Positions 1-7,315 of a stretch of 7,459 bases of DNA are shown here, piece by piece. The stretch comes from Pseudooctadecabacter sp. (lineage in GTDB: Bacteria; Pseudomonadota; Alphaproteobacteria; Rhodobacterales; Rhodobacteraceae): the NCBI GenBank assembly GCA_020628265.1, contig JAHDFG010000104.1, forward strand, positions 1-7,459, given 5' to 3'. The translations under genes were made by a program, and so were the position numbers. Below the pieces are notes generated by a model. That model saw only the letters and a list, made by a program, of their open reading frames with translations. It was not told the origin of the DNA and made no database searches. How positions within the stretch are numbered: position 1 is the first letter of the stretch; each line of letters opens with the position of its first letter.

Positions 1-515
1 ACCTCGGACACGCGGCCGTGGGGGAAGAGGATAAAGACATCCACATTGCTCAGGCCGCGAAATGCCTCAATCGCCGCCGATCCGGTGTCACCAGATGTCG
101 CCCCCACAATCGTGATCCGCTTGCCGGACCGCGACAGCGACGCCTGAAACATCTGACCGATCAGCTGCATGGCGAAGTCTTTGAACGCCAGCGTGGGGCC
201 GTGGAACAGCTCCAGCAGGAAATGGTTGGCATCCAGCTGTTTCAGCGGTGCGCGGGCGGCGTGGTTAAAGCCCGCGTAGGCCGCGTCGATCAGCCCGCGG
301 AATTCGTCGTCGGTGAAGGTGTCCCCGATAAAGGGGCGCATGACCGTAAAGGCGATCTCTTCGTAGGACTTGCCCGCCATCGCGGCGATTTCGTCCGCGG
401 ACAACGTCGGGATCGTCTCAGGCACATAAAGGCCGCCGTCACGGGCAAGGCCCGTCATCATGGCCTCCTCAAAGGTCAGCTTGGGCGCCGTGCCACGGGT
501 GGAGACATACATCAT
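1..515 (-). CDS. thrC: Threonine synthase, N-terminal part (runs off the left edge)
   Basis: This pyridoxal-phosphate enzyme converts O-phosphohomoserine to threonine, the last step of threonine synthesis, in the cytoplasm. Only the first 171 codons are present and the C-terminal part lies beyond position 1. The N-terminus reads MMYVSTRGTAP, followed by the family segment GLARDGGLYVPE (about residues 22-33). LELFHGPTLAFKDFAMQL (residues 101-118) contains the PLP-binding lysine, Lys112. GATSGDTGSAA (138-148) is the phosphate/PLP-binding loop typical of the family. The start is one of two consecutive ATG codons (515 or 512). The first lies one base after the SURF1 stop (TGA-T-ATG), with a weak purine-rich AGAAAGAAG upstream. 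The gap of one base implies translational coupling to SURF1. Threonine synthesis has no known link to oxidase assembly, so this is probably inherited gene order. The family identity is very secure. Confidence 0.97.
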   Translation of the reverse strand, partial: MMYVSTRGTAPKLTFEEAMMTGLARDGGLYVPETIPTLSADEIAAMAGKSYEEIAFTVMRPFIGDTFTDDEFRGLIDAAYAGFNHAARAPLKQLDANHFLLELFHGPTLAFKDFAMQLIGQMFQASLSRSGKRITIVGATSGDTGSAAIEAFRGLSNVDVFILFPHGRVSE

Positions 516-516
516 A

Positions 517-1191
517 TCAGTCTTCTTTCTGGCGCAGGGCGCGCACTACGTAGAATATCGTCATGGACAACCACACGACCGCCAAAAGGAACCACGTGAT
601 CGCATATTCCAAGTGGTCGTTCTTGATGGAACGGGTGTCTACGCCCAAAGGCGTCAAACGCGGGTCGTATTCCGTCGCTGCTGACAGCACCACAAAGACA
701 GGCTCCGTATTCAAAGCCTCGGCCATGGCGGCCACATCACGGGCGTACCATTCGTCGCCCACGGGATCTTCGGTCTGGCCATCATCCGGCCAAATCAGAT
801 TGCCCTGAACGGTGACTTCAGCCGTCAAGGGATCGGCGTTTGCGGCAGCCTCGTCGTTGAAGGGCAGCAAACCCTGATCCAACAGAATGCGCCGTCCGTC
901 TACGGTCTCGAACACAGAGATAATCTGATGACCGGAGCCTGCAGAGGTGCCGCTGTTCAAGAACCGGATTTCTTCGCCCGTCACGCGGCCCGCCATGATG
1001 ACGGAAAGGTAATTGTCCTCCTCGGGCGATACCTCAACTGGCAGCGGCACAGGGTCTTGCGCAAGGCGGGCGTCAATCTCGGCCAGCACGCCTTCTTTCC
1101 ACTCCAGCCGGTCCAACTGCCAAAAGCCGAGCCACAGCAGAATGCCAAGGCCCCCAAGACCGATCACCACGGGAAAGAGAAGTTTGCGCAT
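517..1191 (-). CDS. SURF1-family cytochrome c oxidase assembly protein
   Basis: SURF1 is an inner-membrane factor that helps insert haem a into subunit I of aa3 oxidase. The 224-residue length fits the bacterial family. It has the expected two-helix layout: a first membrane segment at about residues 4-23, running into the family motif GFWQLDRLEWK (22-32), then a large periplasmic domain, and a second membrane segment at about 196-217 introduced by NDHLEYAITWF (191-201). His193 in that motif corresponds to the conserved histidine implicated in haem binding in Paracoccus Surf1. The family's usual GGWVP-like element appears here as DQGLLPF. An AGGGGGA ribosome binding site (complement of 1195-1201) sits 3 nt before the ATG, which supports this start. 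A terminator-like hairpin lies between coxC and this gene, so it may be expressed below the oxidase subunits. The symbol surf1 or shy1 would apply, but bacterial naming varies. Confidence 0.96.
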   Translation of the reverse strand: MRKLLFPVVIGLGGLGILLWLGFWQLDRLEWKEGVLAEIDARLAQDPVPLPVEVSPEEDNYLSVIMAGRVTGEEIRFLNSGTSAGSGHQIISVFETVDGRRILLDQGLLPFNDEAAANADPLTAEVTVQGNLIWPDDGQTEDPVGDEWYARDVAAMAEALNTEPVFVVLSAATEYDPRLTPLGVDTRSIKNDHLEYAITWFLLAVVWLSMTIFYVVRALRQKED

Positions 1192-1194
1192 TGG

Positions 1195-1201
1195 TCCCCC
1201 T
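1195..1201 (-). promoter_or_regulatory. Ribosome binding site of SURF1 gene
   Basis: The minus strand reads AGGGGGA just before the SURF1 ATG at 1191. It fixes the start of that gene. The spacing is short (3 nt). It lies downstream of the coxC/SURF1 hairpin, so it is outside that stem. Confidence 0.7.
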
Positions 1202-1209
1202 GTAAGTGC

Positions 1210-1236
1210 AAAACGCGCGAGGTTTGCCCCGCGCGT
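1210..1236 (-). terminator. Terminator or attenuator hairpin between coxC and SURF1
   Basis: Read on the minus strand, ACGCGCGGGG - CAAA - CCTCGCGCGT folds into a 10-bp stem with one G-U wobble and a four-base loop. The stem occupies 1213-1236 and runs directly into TTTT (1213-1210, the first T being the last paired base). The position, about 45 nt after the coxC stop and about 20 nt before the SURF1 ATG, fits an intrinsic terminator. It would separate the oxidase subunits from SURF1 and thrC. The T-run is short, so partial termination or 3'-end protection of upstream mRNA is as likely as a full stop. No obvious new promoter is visible in the 90-nt gap, so SURF1 and thrC probably depend on readthrough. 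Confidence 0.65.
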
Positions 1237-1281
1237 CTTGTCGTTTCAAACCGGTGAGGTCAAGCCGTCACCGCGCCTGCG

Positions 1282-2085
1282 TTACTGGCCCCAGACGTAG
1301 ACTGCGGCAAAGAGGAACAACCAGACCACGTCGACGAAGTGCCAGTACCAAGCCGCCGCCTCGAAGCCGATGTGCTTTTCTGCGGTGAAGTGGTTCCGGC
1401 GCACACGCAGGTAGCAGATGAACAGGAAGATCGTGCCGATGATGACGTGGAAGCCGTGGAAACCCGTCGCCATGAAGAAGTTGGCGCCATAGATGTTGCC
1501 CGCCAGACCAAAGGCCGCGTGGCTGTATTCGTAGGCTTGGAAGATGGTGAAGATCACGCCCAGAACAACGGCGAGGATCAGACCGTATTTCATGTCTTCC
1601 TTGTTTTCTTCGTGCACAAGCGCGTGGTGTGCCCACGTGGCAGCAGCACCGGAACACAGCAGGATCAGAGTGTTGATCAGCGGCAGGTGCCACGGGTCGA
1701 ACGTCTCGATCCCAGCAGGGGGCCAGACACCGTCAACGGCGGGGGACTGTGGCCCCATGGGATACATCGCGTGCTTGAAGAAAGACCAGAACCACGCTGC
1801 GAAGAACATGACTTCGGACATGATGAACATGATGAAGCCGTAGCGCAGGCCGATGCGGACCACCGGCGTGTGATCGCCCTGATGGCTTTCAACGATCACT
1901 TCTGCCCACCACGCGTACATGCAGTACAGCACACCGGCAAAGCCCATCAGGAACATGTAAGGATTGTCCTTTGTGTCCATCCAGATCACGGCGCCGAACA
2001 GCATAACAAACACGGCAACGCCGGTCAGCAGCGGCCAGATCGACGGCGGCAGAATGTGGTAATCGTGGTTCTTTTCGTGTGCCAT
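1282..2085 (-). CDS. coxC: Cytochrome c oxidase (aa3-type) subunit III
   Basis: This is the seven-helix integral subunit of the proton-pumping aa3 oxidase (also called ctaE). It lacks metals but stabilises subunit I and supports proton uptake. The 267-residue length is standard for alphaproteobacteria. Visible family marks are the N-terminal HDYHILPPSIWPLLTG (7-22), the ESHQGDHTPVV loop (66-76), and RYGFIMFIMSEVMFFAAWFW (81-100) with the conserved membrane Glu91 (the DCCD-reactive glutamate of the family). Others are WAHHALV (151-157), GFHGFHVIIGT (208-218), and the C-terminal AAWYWHFVDVVWLFLF (244-259). A ribosome binding site AAGGGAA (complement of 2092-2098) lies 6 nt before the ATG. The gene starts 26 nt after the ctaG stop, in the same operon. 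The downstream hairpin at 1210-1236 may mark the end of the main oxidase transcript. Confidence 0.98.
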   Translation of the reverse strand: MAHEKNHDYHILPPSIWPLLTGVAVFVMLFGAVIWMDTKDNPYMFLMGFAGVLYCMYAWWAEVIVESHQGDHTPVVRIGLRYGFIMFIMSEVMFFAAWFWSFFKHAMYPMGPQSPAVDGVWPPAGIETFDPWHLPLINTLILLCSGAAATWAHHALVHEENKEDMKYGLILAVVLGVIFTIFQAYEYSHAAFGLAGNIYGANFFMATGFHGFHVIIGTIFLFICYLRVRRNHFTAEKHIGFEAAAWYWHFVDVVWLFLFAAVYVWGQ

Positions 2086-2111
2086 GAGTTGTTCCCTTCA
2101 GGGCGTTGGTC

Positions 2112-2726
2112 TTAGTTCGTTTCTGTAACCGGCGCGGCAGGGTCTGTCACGTCCAGCGCGGCGTTGTCGTATTCTGCGGGCATGTCGTTGCGGTGGAACG
2201 TGTAACCCAGCGTGATGGTGTGGATGTACTGGCCTTCGCGGTCGTCCACGATGGCCGGATCGACAAAGAACGTCACCGGCATCGAGATCGTCTCACCCGG
2301 TTGCAGGATCTGCTGTTCAAAGCAGAAGCAGTCGATCTTGTCGAAGAACCCGCCCGCCTCATAGGGGGCAACGTTGTAGGACGCGGTGCCCATGATCGGC
2401 TCGTCTGTTGGGTTCGTGGCCTCGTAGAAGGCCAAAGCCGTCTCGCCGATGCGGACTTCCATTTCCCGCTGCACGGGCTTGAAGTCCCACGGCATGTCGC
2501 GGGCGGTGGAGCTGTCAAAGCGCACCGTGATGGTCTGGTCCAGAATGGTTTCCGAACCGGTGGCGACAACATTCGTCGCCCCGCCAAAGCCCGTCACACG
2601 GCAGAACCAGTCGTAGAACGGCACGGACGCCCATGCGAGGCCGCCCATCAGGAACACAACGCTCACCGCTTGGGCCGCTGTGCGCGACGGGCCCTCAGGG
2701 ATACGGTTGAACGGATTGAACTTCAT
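2112..2726 (-). CDS. ctaG: Cytochrome c oxidase assembly protein CtaG (Cox11-type copper chaperone)
   Basis: Cox11/CtaG proteins are anchored in the membrane by one N-terminal helix and deliver copper to the CuB site of subunit I on the periplasmic side. The 204 residues show a membrane segment at about 17-36, then VPFYDWFCRVTGFGG (35-49) with the conserved Cys42. An immunoglobulin-like domain follows, with the copper-binding pair Cys133 and Cys135 in IDCFCFEQQ (131-139). The near-C-terminal ITLGYTFHR (171-179) is also typical. The tail after about residue 185 is acidic and not conserved. The ATG overlaps the stop of the small upstream gene as ATGA, and a perfect AGGAGG (complement of 2734-2739) lies 7 nt before it. 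Strong coupled translation is therefore expected. This is the Cox11 family, not the unrelated multi-helix CtaG of Bacillus. Confidence 0.97.
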   Translation of the reverse strand: MKFNPFNRIPEGPSRTAAQAVSVVFLMGGLAWASVPFYDWFCRVTGFGGATNVVATGSETILDQTITVRFDSSTARDMPWDFKPVQREMEVRIGETALAFYEATNPTDEPIMGTASYNVAPYEAGGFFDKIDCFCFEQQILQPGETISMPVTFFVDPAIVDDREGQYIHTITLGYTFHRNDMPAEYDNAALDVTDPAAPVTETN

Positions 2727-2974
2727 TCGGTCGCCTCCTCTGCTGCGGCGGCGGCTTCGGCGGCACGCTGTTCAGCGGCTTCCAAAGCACCTGGTTCAAG
2801 TTGTGGTCGGGCCACGTGGTCAAACCGTTCCATCTGGCGGATGTCCGTCAGGCCAAGCACCTTTACGACGGTCAGGCCGAAGACGATGCCGATCAGCGCC
2901 AGCAGCAACAGGCCAACGCCGGTGTTCCGGCCGCGGCGACGCTCGTGGATTTCATGTTCAACCTTGATCGCCAT
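2723..2974 (-). CDS. Small single-helix membrane protein, CoxF-like, of the oxidase operon
   Basis: This is an 83-residue protein. It has a charged N-terminus (EHEIHERRRGRN, 6-17), one membrane helix at about 18-39, and a C-terminal tail rich in Ala and Glu (about 60-83) that should form an amphipathic or coiled helix. By the positive-inside rule the N-terminus faces the cytoplasm and the acidic tail the periplasm. A small ORF in this slot between ctaB and ctaG recurs in Rhodobacterales and is often labelled CoxF. No biochemical role is established that I know of. It contains no Cys and its only His residues are near the N-terminus and at 53, so it has no obvious metal site. It starts 3 nt after the ctaB stop with GGGTGG (complement of 2981-2986) as a possible ribosome binding site, and overlaps ctaG by ATGA. 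Co-translation with the assembly factors suggests a scaffold or assembly role, by inference only. Confidence 0.85.
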   Translation of the reverse strand: MAIKVEHEIHERRRGRNTGVGLLLLALIGIVFGLTVVKVLGLTDIRQMERFDHVARPQLEPGALEAAEQRAAEAAAAAEEATE

Positions 2975-2977
2975 GGC

Positions 2978-3919
2978 TTACCACCCTGCCCAAGCTGTCA
3001 GGCCGTTGGCCCGCAACAGGGCTTCGATCAACAAGGCACCAAAGTGGCCGAACAGGTAGTACAGCGACACCTTGAACGTATGCTTTTCCACGGCGTGGTT
3101 GTCTGCCTCACTGTCCGCATCGGTGCGGGTCCAGATGTCATAGCAGCCCTTGAGGAACCAGATGTTCAGCCCCAGCGCGACGACCAGATAGAACGGCCCG
3201 CCAATGGACGTGAACCCGAGGCCCAACGCGACCAGTACCAGCGGCACGCAGTAGGCCAGAATATGGTTGCGCGTCGCCTTACGGCCATGCGTTTCCGTCA
3301 GCATCGGCACGTTTGCATTGCCGTAGTCGGACTTCACGAACAGGGCCAGCGCCCAGAAGTGCGGCGGCGTCCACATGAAGATCAGGGCGAACATCAAAAC
3401 GCTCTCGATCGACACGCCACCGGTCGCAACCGCCCAACCAATCATAGGGGGAAACGCACCGGCCGCCCCGCCGATCACGATGTTCTGCGGGGTCGAGCGT
3501 TTCAGCCACATCGAATAGATGACGGCATAAAAGAAGATGGTGAAGGCCAACAGGCCAGCGGCCAGCGCGTTGGTCGCAAGGAACAACAGGATCACAGCGA
3601 AGAACGACAGCGCCATGCCAATGCCCAGCGCCTCACCCGGTGTGACAGCGCCAGAGGGGATCGGGCGGTTTGCCGTCCGCTTCATGATGGCGTCGATGTC
3701 AGCATCCCACCACATGTTCAACGCGCCGGAGGCCCCTGCCCCCACAGCAATACACAGGATCGCCACGAAACCGATGAACGGGTTCACACCGACCGGTGCG
3801 ACCAGCAGACCCACAAGGGCCGTGAACACCACCAACTGCATCACACGCGGCTTCATCAGGGCGAAATAATCGCCCATCTGCGCCTCGCGGGTCTGCGTAT
3901 GGTTGGTGATGTCAGTCAT
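2978..3919 (-). CDS. ctaB: Protohaem IX farnesyltransferase (haem O synthase)
   Basis: This polytopic UbiA-family prenyltransferase adds a farnesyl group to haem b, giving haem O, the precursor of haem A for the oxidase. The start at 3919 gives 313 residues beginning MTDITNHTQTREAQMGDYFALMKPRVMQL. It is supported by AAAGGA (complement of 3925-3930) 5 nt upstream. A longer in-frame reading to 3994 would run into coxB and lacks family similarity. The Asp-rich active-site motif is NMWWDADIDAIMKRTANRP (68-86), with Asn68, Asp72 and Asp76 arranged NxxxDxxxD. The second polar loop is WTPPHFWALALFVKSDYGNANVPM (about 183-206). YSMWLKRSTPQNIVIGG (135-151) is another family signature. Eight to nine membrane helices are evident. 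It lies 38 nt after coxB and 3 nt before the CoxF-like gene. Haem A synthase (ctaA), which acts next, is not in the window. Confidence 0.97.
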   Translation of the reverse strand: MTDITNHTQTREAQMGDYFALMKPRVMQLVVFTALVGLLVAPVGVNPFIGFVAILCIAVGAGASGALNMWWDADIDAIMKRTANRPIPSGAVTPGEALGIGMALSFFAVILLFLATNALAAGLLAFTIFFYAVIYSMWLKRSTPQNIVIGGAAGAFPPMIGWAVATGGVSIESVLMFALIFMWTPPHFWALALFVKSDYGNANVPMLTETHGRKATRNHILAYCVPLVLVALGLGFTSIGGPFYLVVALGLNIWFLKGCYDIWTRTDADSEADNHAVEKHTFKVSLYYLFGHFGALLIEALLRANGLTAWAGW

Positions 3920-3935
3920 CGTTATCCTTTCAGGT

Positions 3936-3950
3936 GCGGGTACAACCCGC
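3936..3950 (-). other. Small hairpin between coxB and ctaB
   Basis: The minus strand reads GCGGGT-TGT-ACCCGC, a perfect 6-bp GC-rich stem with a three-base loop. It fills the middle of the 38-nt gap between the coxB stop and the ctaB start. It is not followed by a T-run, so it is not a terminator. It ends 5 nt before the ctaB Shine-Dalgarno sequence. A plausible role is 3'-end protection of coxB mRNA after processing, giving more subunit II than haem O synthase. That role is inferred from position only. Confidence 0.45.
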
Positions 3951-3957
3951 CCTCGCT

Positions 3958-4818
3958 TTAGGCTGGGAAGTCGATCTTGGCCTGCGCCAGCCACTCTTCG
4001 TAGACGGCAGGATCAACAACTTTGACGGTGATCGGCATATAGGCGTGGTCCTTACCGCACAGCTCGGAACACTGGCCAAAGTAGATGCCTTCACGCTCTG
4101 CGGTGAAGTGAAGCTGGGCAAAACGGCCGGGAACAGCGTCCTGCTTCACACCGAACGCAGGGATCGTCCAGGAATGGATCACGTCGGCACCGGTAACAGT
4201 CATCACAACAGTCGCACCCACGGGGACAACAACGGCAGTGTCGGTGGCCAGACGGAATTCATCCTCGGAATAACCGGCTTCTTCCAGCTGGGCGATGATG
4301 CCGTCGTTCAGGTTCCCTTCGTTGTAACCGATCATGTAGCTTTCAAAGAACACATCTTCGTCGGTGTACTCATAGGACCAGAACCACTGGTAACCCGTCA
4401 CGGTGATGTTGATGTCACCTTCGGGGATTTCCTGCTGGTGGAACAGGACGGGCAGCGAGAATGCACCGATAAAGACAAGGATCACGATCGGAACCACGGT
4501 CCACGCCACTTCAAGCGGGGAGTTGTGCGTGAAGGTCGCCGGTGTCGGGTTCCGCTTGGCGTTGTAGCGCAGGATGACCCAAGCCAGCAGGCCCACGACG
4601 AACAGAGAGATCAGGGTGATGATCACCAGAAGCATGCCGTCCAGCCACTGCAGCTGGCGCGCCTGTTCCGTCACCGCCGGCTGAAAGCCCGTTGCGCCCG
4701 GCGTGGGGGCGCCAACGATCTCGAGATCTTCAATGGCGGTCTGTGCAGCGGCGGCACCTGCGGTCAGAACGCCAGCAGCGGCCAGACCAAAACGTTTTGC
4801 GAATGTCATCATTTGCAT
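3958..4818 (-). CDS. coxB: Cytochrome c oxidase (aa3-type) subunit II with CuA site
   Basis: Subunit II (also ctaC) takes electrons from cytochrome c through its binuclear CuA centre and passes them to haem a in subunit I. The 286 residues comprise a signal peptide (about 1-25, ending AGAAAAQ, with Gln26 as likely mature N-terminus, as in Paracoccus) and two membrane helices (about 60-83 and 103-126). The periplasmic cupredoxin domain follows. The aromatic electron-entry segment is GYQWFWSYEY (142-151). All CuA ligands are present: His215, Cys250, Glu252 (backbone carbonyl), Cys254, His258 and Met261, with the same spacing as in Paracoccus. The insertion at about 152-190 is characteristic of alphaproteobacteria. 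There are ATG codons at residues 1, 3 and 4; the first is preferred because AGGG (complement of 4825-4828) lies 6 nt before it. This is the first gene of the operon, and its promoter must lie in 4819-4998 or inside tldD. Confidence 0.98.
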   Translation of the reverse strand: MQMMTFAKRFGLAAAGVLTAGAAAAQTAIEDLEIVGAPTPGATGFQPAVTEQARQLQWLDGMLLVIITLISLFVVGLLAWVILRYNAKRNPTPATFTHNSPLEVAWTVVPIVILVFIGAFSLPVLFHQQEIPEGDINITVTGYQWFWSYEYTDEDVFFESYMIGYNEGNLNDGIIAQLEEAGYSEDEFRLATDTAVVVPVGATVVMTVTGADVIHSWTIPAFGVKQDAVPGRFAQLHFTAEREGIYFGQCSELCGKDHAYMPITVKVVDPAVYEEWLAQAKIDFPA

Positions 4819-4998
4819 ATCGATCCCTGTACGGAGGCGCAGGCTGTGCGCCGATCTTAGGTTCCCCGAGACTCAAAACGGAATCCCGTTGTATTCGAGC
4901 GGCGTCATCCCATATCCTGAACAGCAACTCAAGCGATCCAGACGTGTCAAACGGTCGCTTTTTGATCCAAAACCGCGAAACAGTCAGGAAACCCAAGC
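4819..4998. promoter_or_regulatory. Divergent control region of coxB and tldD
   Basis: This 180-bp gap must carry the start signals of both the oxidase operon (leftward) and the tldD operon (rightward). Leftward, a perfect TTGACA lies at 4950-4945, but 17 nt on there is only TTGCTG, a poor -10. Rightward, TTGTAT (4889-4894) is followed after 18 bp by TATCCT (4913-4918), a weak match. Inverted repeats are AACGG-aatc-CCGTT (4877-4890) and GGCGCA-N5-TGCGCC (4836-4852). The tldD ribosome binding site AGGAAA is at 4986-4991, 7 nt before its ATG. No protein is convincingly encoded here. That both promoters lie here follows from the divergent layout; the specific boxes are uncertain. Confidence 0.5.
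4836..4852 (-). other. Hairpin in the coxB leader
   Basis: GGCGCA and TGCGCC form a perfect 6-bp inverted repeat around five bases. It sits 7 nt upstream of the coxB Shine-Dalgarno sequence (4825-4828) and 17 nt before the coxB ATG. In the leader mRNA it could stabilise the 5' end; as DNA it could be an operator half. Neither role can be told from sequence alone. Confidence 0.35.
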
Positions 4999-6416
<1,418 letters not shown>

Positions 6417-6420
<4 letters not shown>

Positions 6421-6773
6421 TCGAAGGCAGCTGCCTCTGCGGTGCGATTTCATTTCGCCATGCAGCGCCGGAGATACTGGTGGCCTGCAACTGCACGGCC
6501 TGTCGTCGCTACCGAACCCTTTGGGCCCATGGTGACCTGCCCGATATTGAGATTACTGAAAATGGCCCCGCCATTCGTTATGCCCGCACGGACGGAGACG
6601 GCGACTTGCTGTTTGTCAGTTGCGCCACCTGCGGCGTGACCACCCATTGGGAAGCCGCAGACCCTGACAGCACACGCCGCGCTGTGAACGCTGCTTTGTG
6701 CGACCCCGAACAGCGGGACGGGCTGCGAATCCGGCAATTCGACGGGGCCGACACGTGGACGTTCCTCGATTGA
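6417..6773 (+). CDS. GFA/CENP-V family zinc-binding protein
   Basis: This is a 118-residue protein of the family named after glutathione-dependent formaldehyde-activating enzyme (Gfa). That family folds around structural and labile zinc ions. All seven characteristic cysteines are present: Cys6 and Cys8 (CLCG), Cys24, Cys26 and Cys29 (CNCTACRRY), and Cys69 and Cys72 (CATCG). The start at 6417 overlaps the tldD stop as ATGA and places the first motif at the N-terminus, as usual. A longer in-frame reading begins inside tldD and adds no family sequence. The substrate cannot be inferred: most members are uncharacterised, and the formaldehyde-glutathione activity is disputed even for Gfa itself. 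No glutathione-formaldehyde dehydrogenase or esterase genes are adjacent. It is most likely co-translated with tldD and the following membrane protein. Confidence 0.93.
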
Positions 6774-7258
6774 TACGAGGCGCTTTTCGCACCCGCCCCC
6801 TGACGGGGCCTGAAATCGGCTGGTTCCGACCTGCTCTTGCAATCATTCTGGCGCTGGCCCTGCCCTCCCTCGTGGCGCTGGTCCTGATCCTGAACGGCGC
6901 ACCCACAATTTCCGGACCGCCCAAAGATGGCACAGGCTATGATTTGGCCGATCACATTGGGATCGTTCTTGGAATGCTGACGGTCTCGCCGCTTGTGTCG
7001 TGGATGATCTCGCCCGTGGCTTTGGTGGCACTGAGGGCGGCCGCGATGCTGGGCTGGGCCGGATGGGGCACCGCGATCATTGCGGCGTTGGCTCTGGGAA
7101 TGCCTTTTGCGCATGTCGTCTTGAATGGTGACCTGACGACAGACGAACATGCCCTGCCGTATCACCTTGCCGTGGCAATCGGCCTGTTGGGATTAACAAT
7201 CTGGGCCAGTTTCTGGTGCATTCTTAGGTTGAGTCAAAGAAAACTTAAACAACCATAG
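6770..7258 (+). CDS. Four-helix inner-membrane protein of unknown function
   Basis: I do not recognise a characterised family. Read from TTG at 6770 the product has 162 residues with a short basic N-terminus (MIRGAFRTRPLTGPEIGWFR). Four hydrophobic segments follow, at about 20-42, 62-87, 93-117 and 131-153, and a basic C-terminal tail (RLSQRKLKQP). Both termini are positively charged, so both should face the cytoplasm. The loop at about 43-61 (GAPTISGPPKDGTGYDLAD) would be periplasmic. No catalytic or metal-binding motif stands out. The TTG overlaps the GFA stop as TTGA, mirroring the ATGA junction upstream. The alternative GTG at 6755 has a GGGG 7 nt upstream and would add five residues. The ATG at 6698 lies deep within the GFA gene and is less likely. 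Operon position between the GFA gene and dprA gives no clear functional clue. Confidence 0.82.
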   Translation: MIRGAFRTRPLTGPEIGWFRPALAIILALALPSLVALVLILNGAPTISGPPKDGTGYDLADHIGIVLGMLTVSPLVSWMISPVALVALRAAAMLGWAGWGTAIIAALALGMPFAHVVLNGDLTTDEHALPYHLAVAIGLLGLTIWASFWCILRLSQRKLKQP

Positions 7259-7264
7259 AAATTG

Positions 7265-7300
7265 ATAACCTTCCGTTAACCTCGTCCGCCTAAATATGAT
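7265..7300 (+). promoter_or_regulatory. Possible CtrA-type promoter of dprA
   Basis: ATAA-N7-TTAAC (7265-7280) matches the CtrA consensus TTAA-N7-TTAAC except at the first base. It overlaps where a -35 box would sit relative to TATGAT (7295-7300), with about 17 bp between TCCGTT (7272-7277) and that hexamer. CtrA-activated promoters commonly carry the box over the -35 region. In Rhodobacter capsulatus the DNA-import genes, dprA among them, are CtrA-dependent, so the position makes sense. It is one imperfect match in AT-richer DNA, so chance is possible. Confidence 0.45.
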
Positions 7301-7315
7301 TCTGCAACAGGCGGA
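7285..7315 (+). promoter_or_regulatory. Inverted repeat overlapping the dprA ribosome binding site
   Basis: TCCGCCT (7285-7291) and AGGCGGA (7309-7315) are perfect 7-bp complements separated by 17 nt. The right arm covers the start of the dprA Shine-Dalgarno sequence GGAGG (7313-7317), which lies 5 nt before the ATG. In an mRNA reading in from upstream, the stem would partly hide the ribosome binding site. If transcription starts downstream of TATGAT (near 7306), the left arm would be absent and the site open. The fold is seen in the sequence; its regulatory effect is inferred. Confidence 0.4.

Noticed and set aside
18..599. 193-codon plus-strand reading frame opposite thrC and SURF1
   Set aside because: It lies antisense to two clearly recognisable genes, and its translation is Arg/Gly/His-rich with no family resemblance, as expected of a shadow in GC-rich DNA.
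2801..3961. 386-codon plus-strand reading frame opposite ctaB
   Set aside because: It is longer than ctaB, but its product is Gln/Arg/His-rich low-quality sequence, while the opposite strand encodes a complete haem O synthase with its active-site motifs.
3920..3994. Upstream extension of ctaB to an ATG at 3994
   Set aside because: The extra 25 residues overlap the end of coxB and do not resemble CtaB N-termini. The ATG at 3919 has a good ribosome binding site.
4962..4975. Fnr-type box (TTGAT-N4-ATCAA) upstream of tldD
   Set aside because: Only the TTGAT half is present; the second half does not match at the required spacing.
4730..4996. 88-codon minus-strand frame in the coxB/tldD gap
   Set aside because: It overlaps the start of coxB out of frame and has no recognisable sequence. 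The gap is better explained as a control region.
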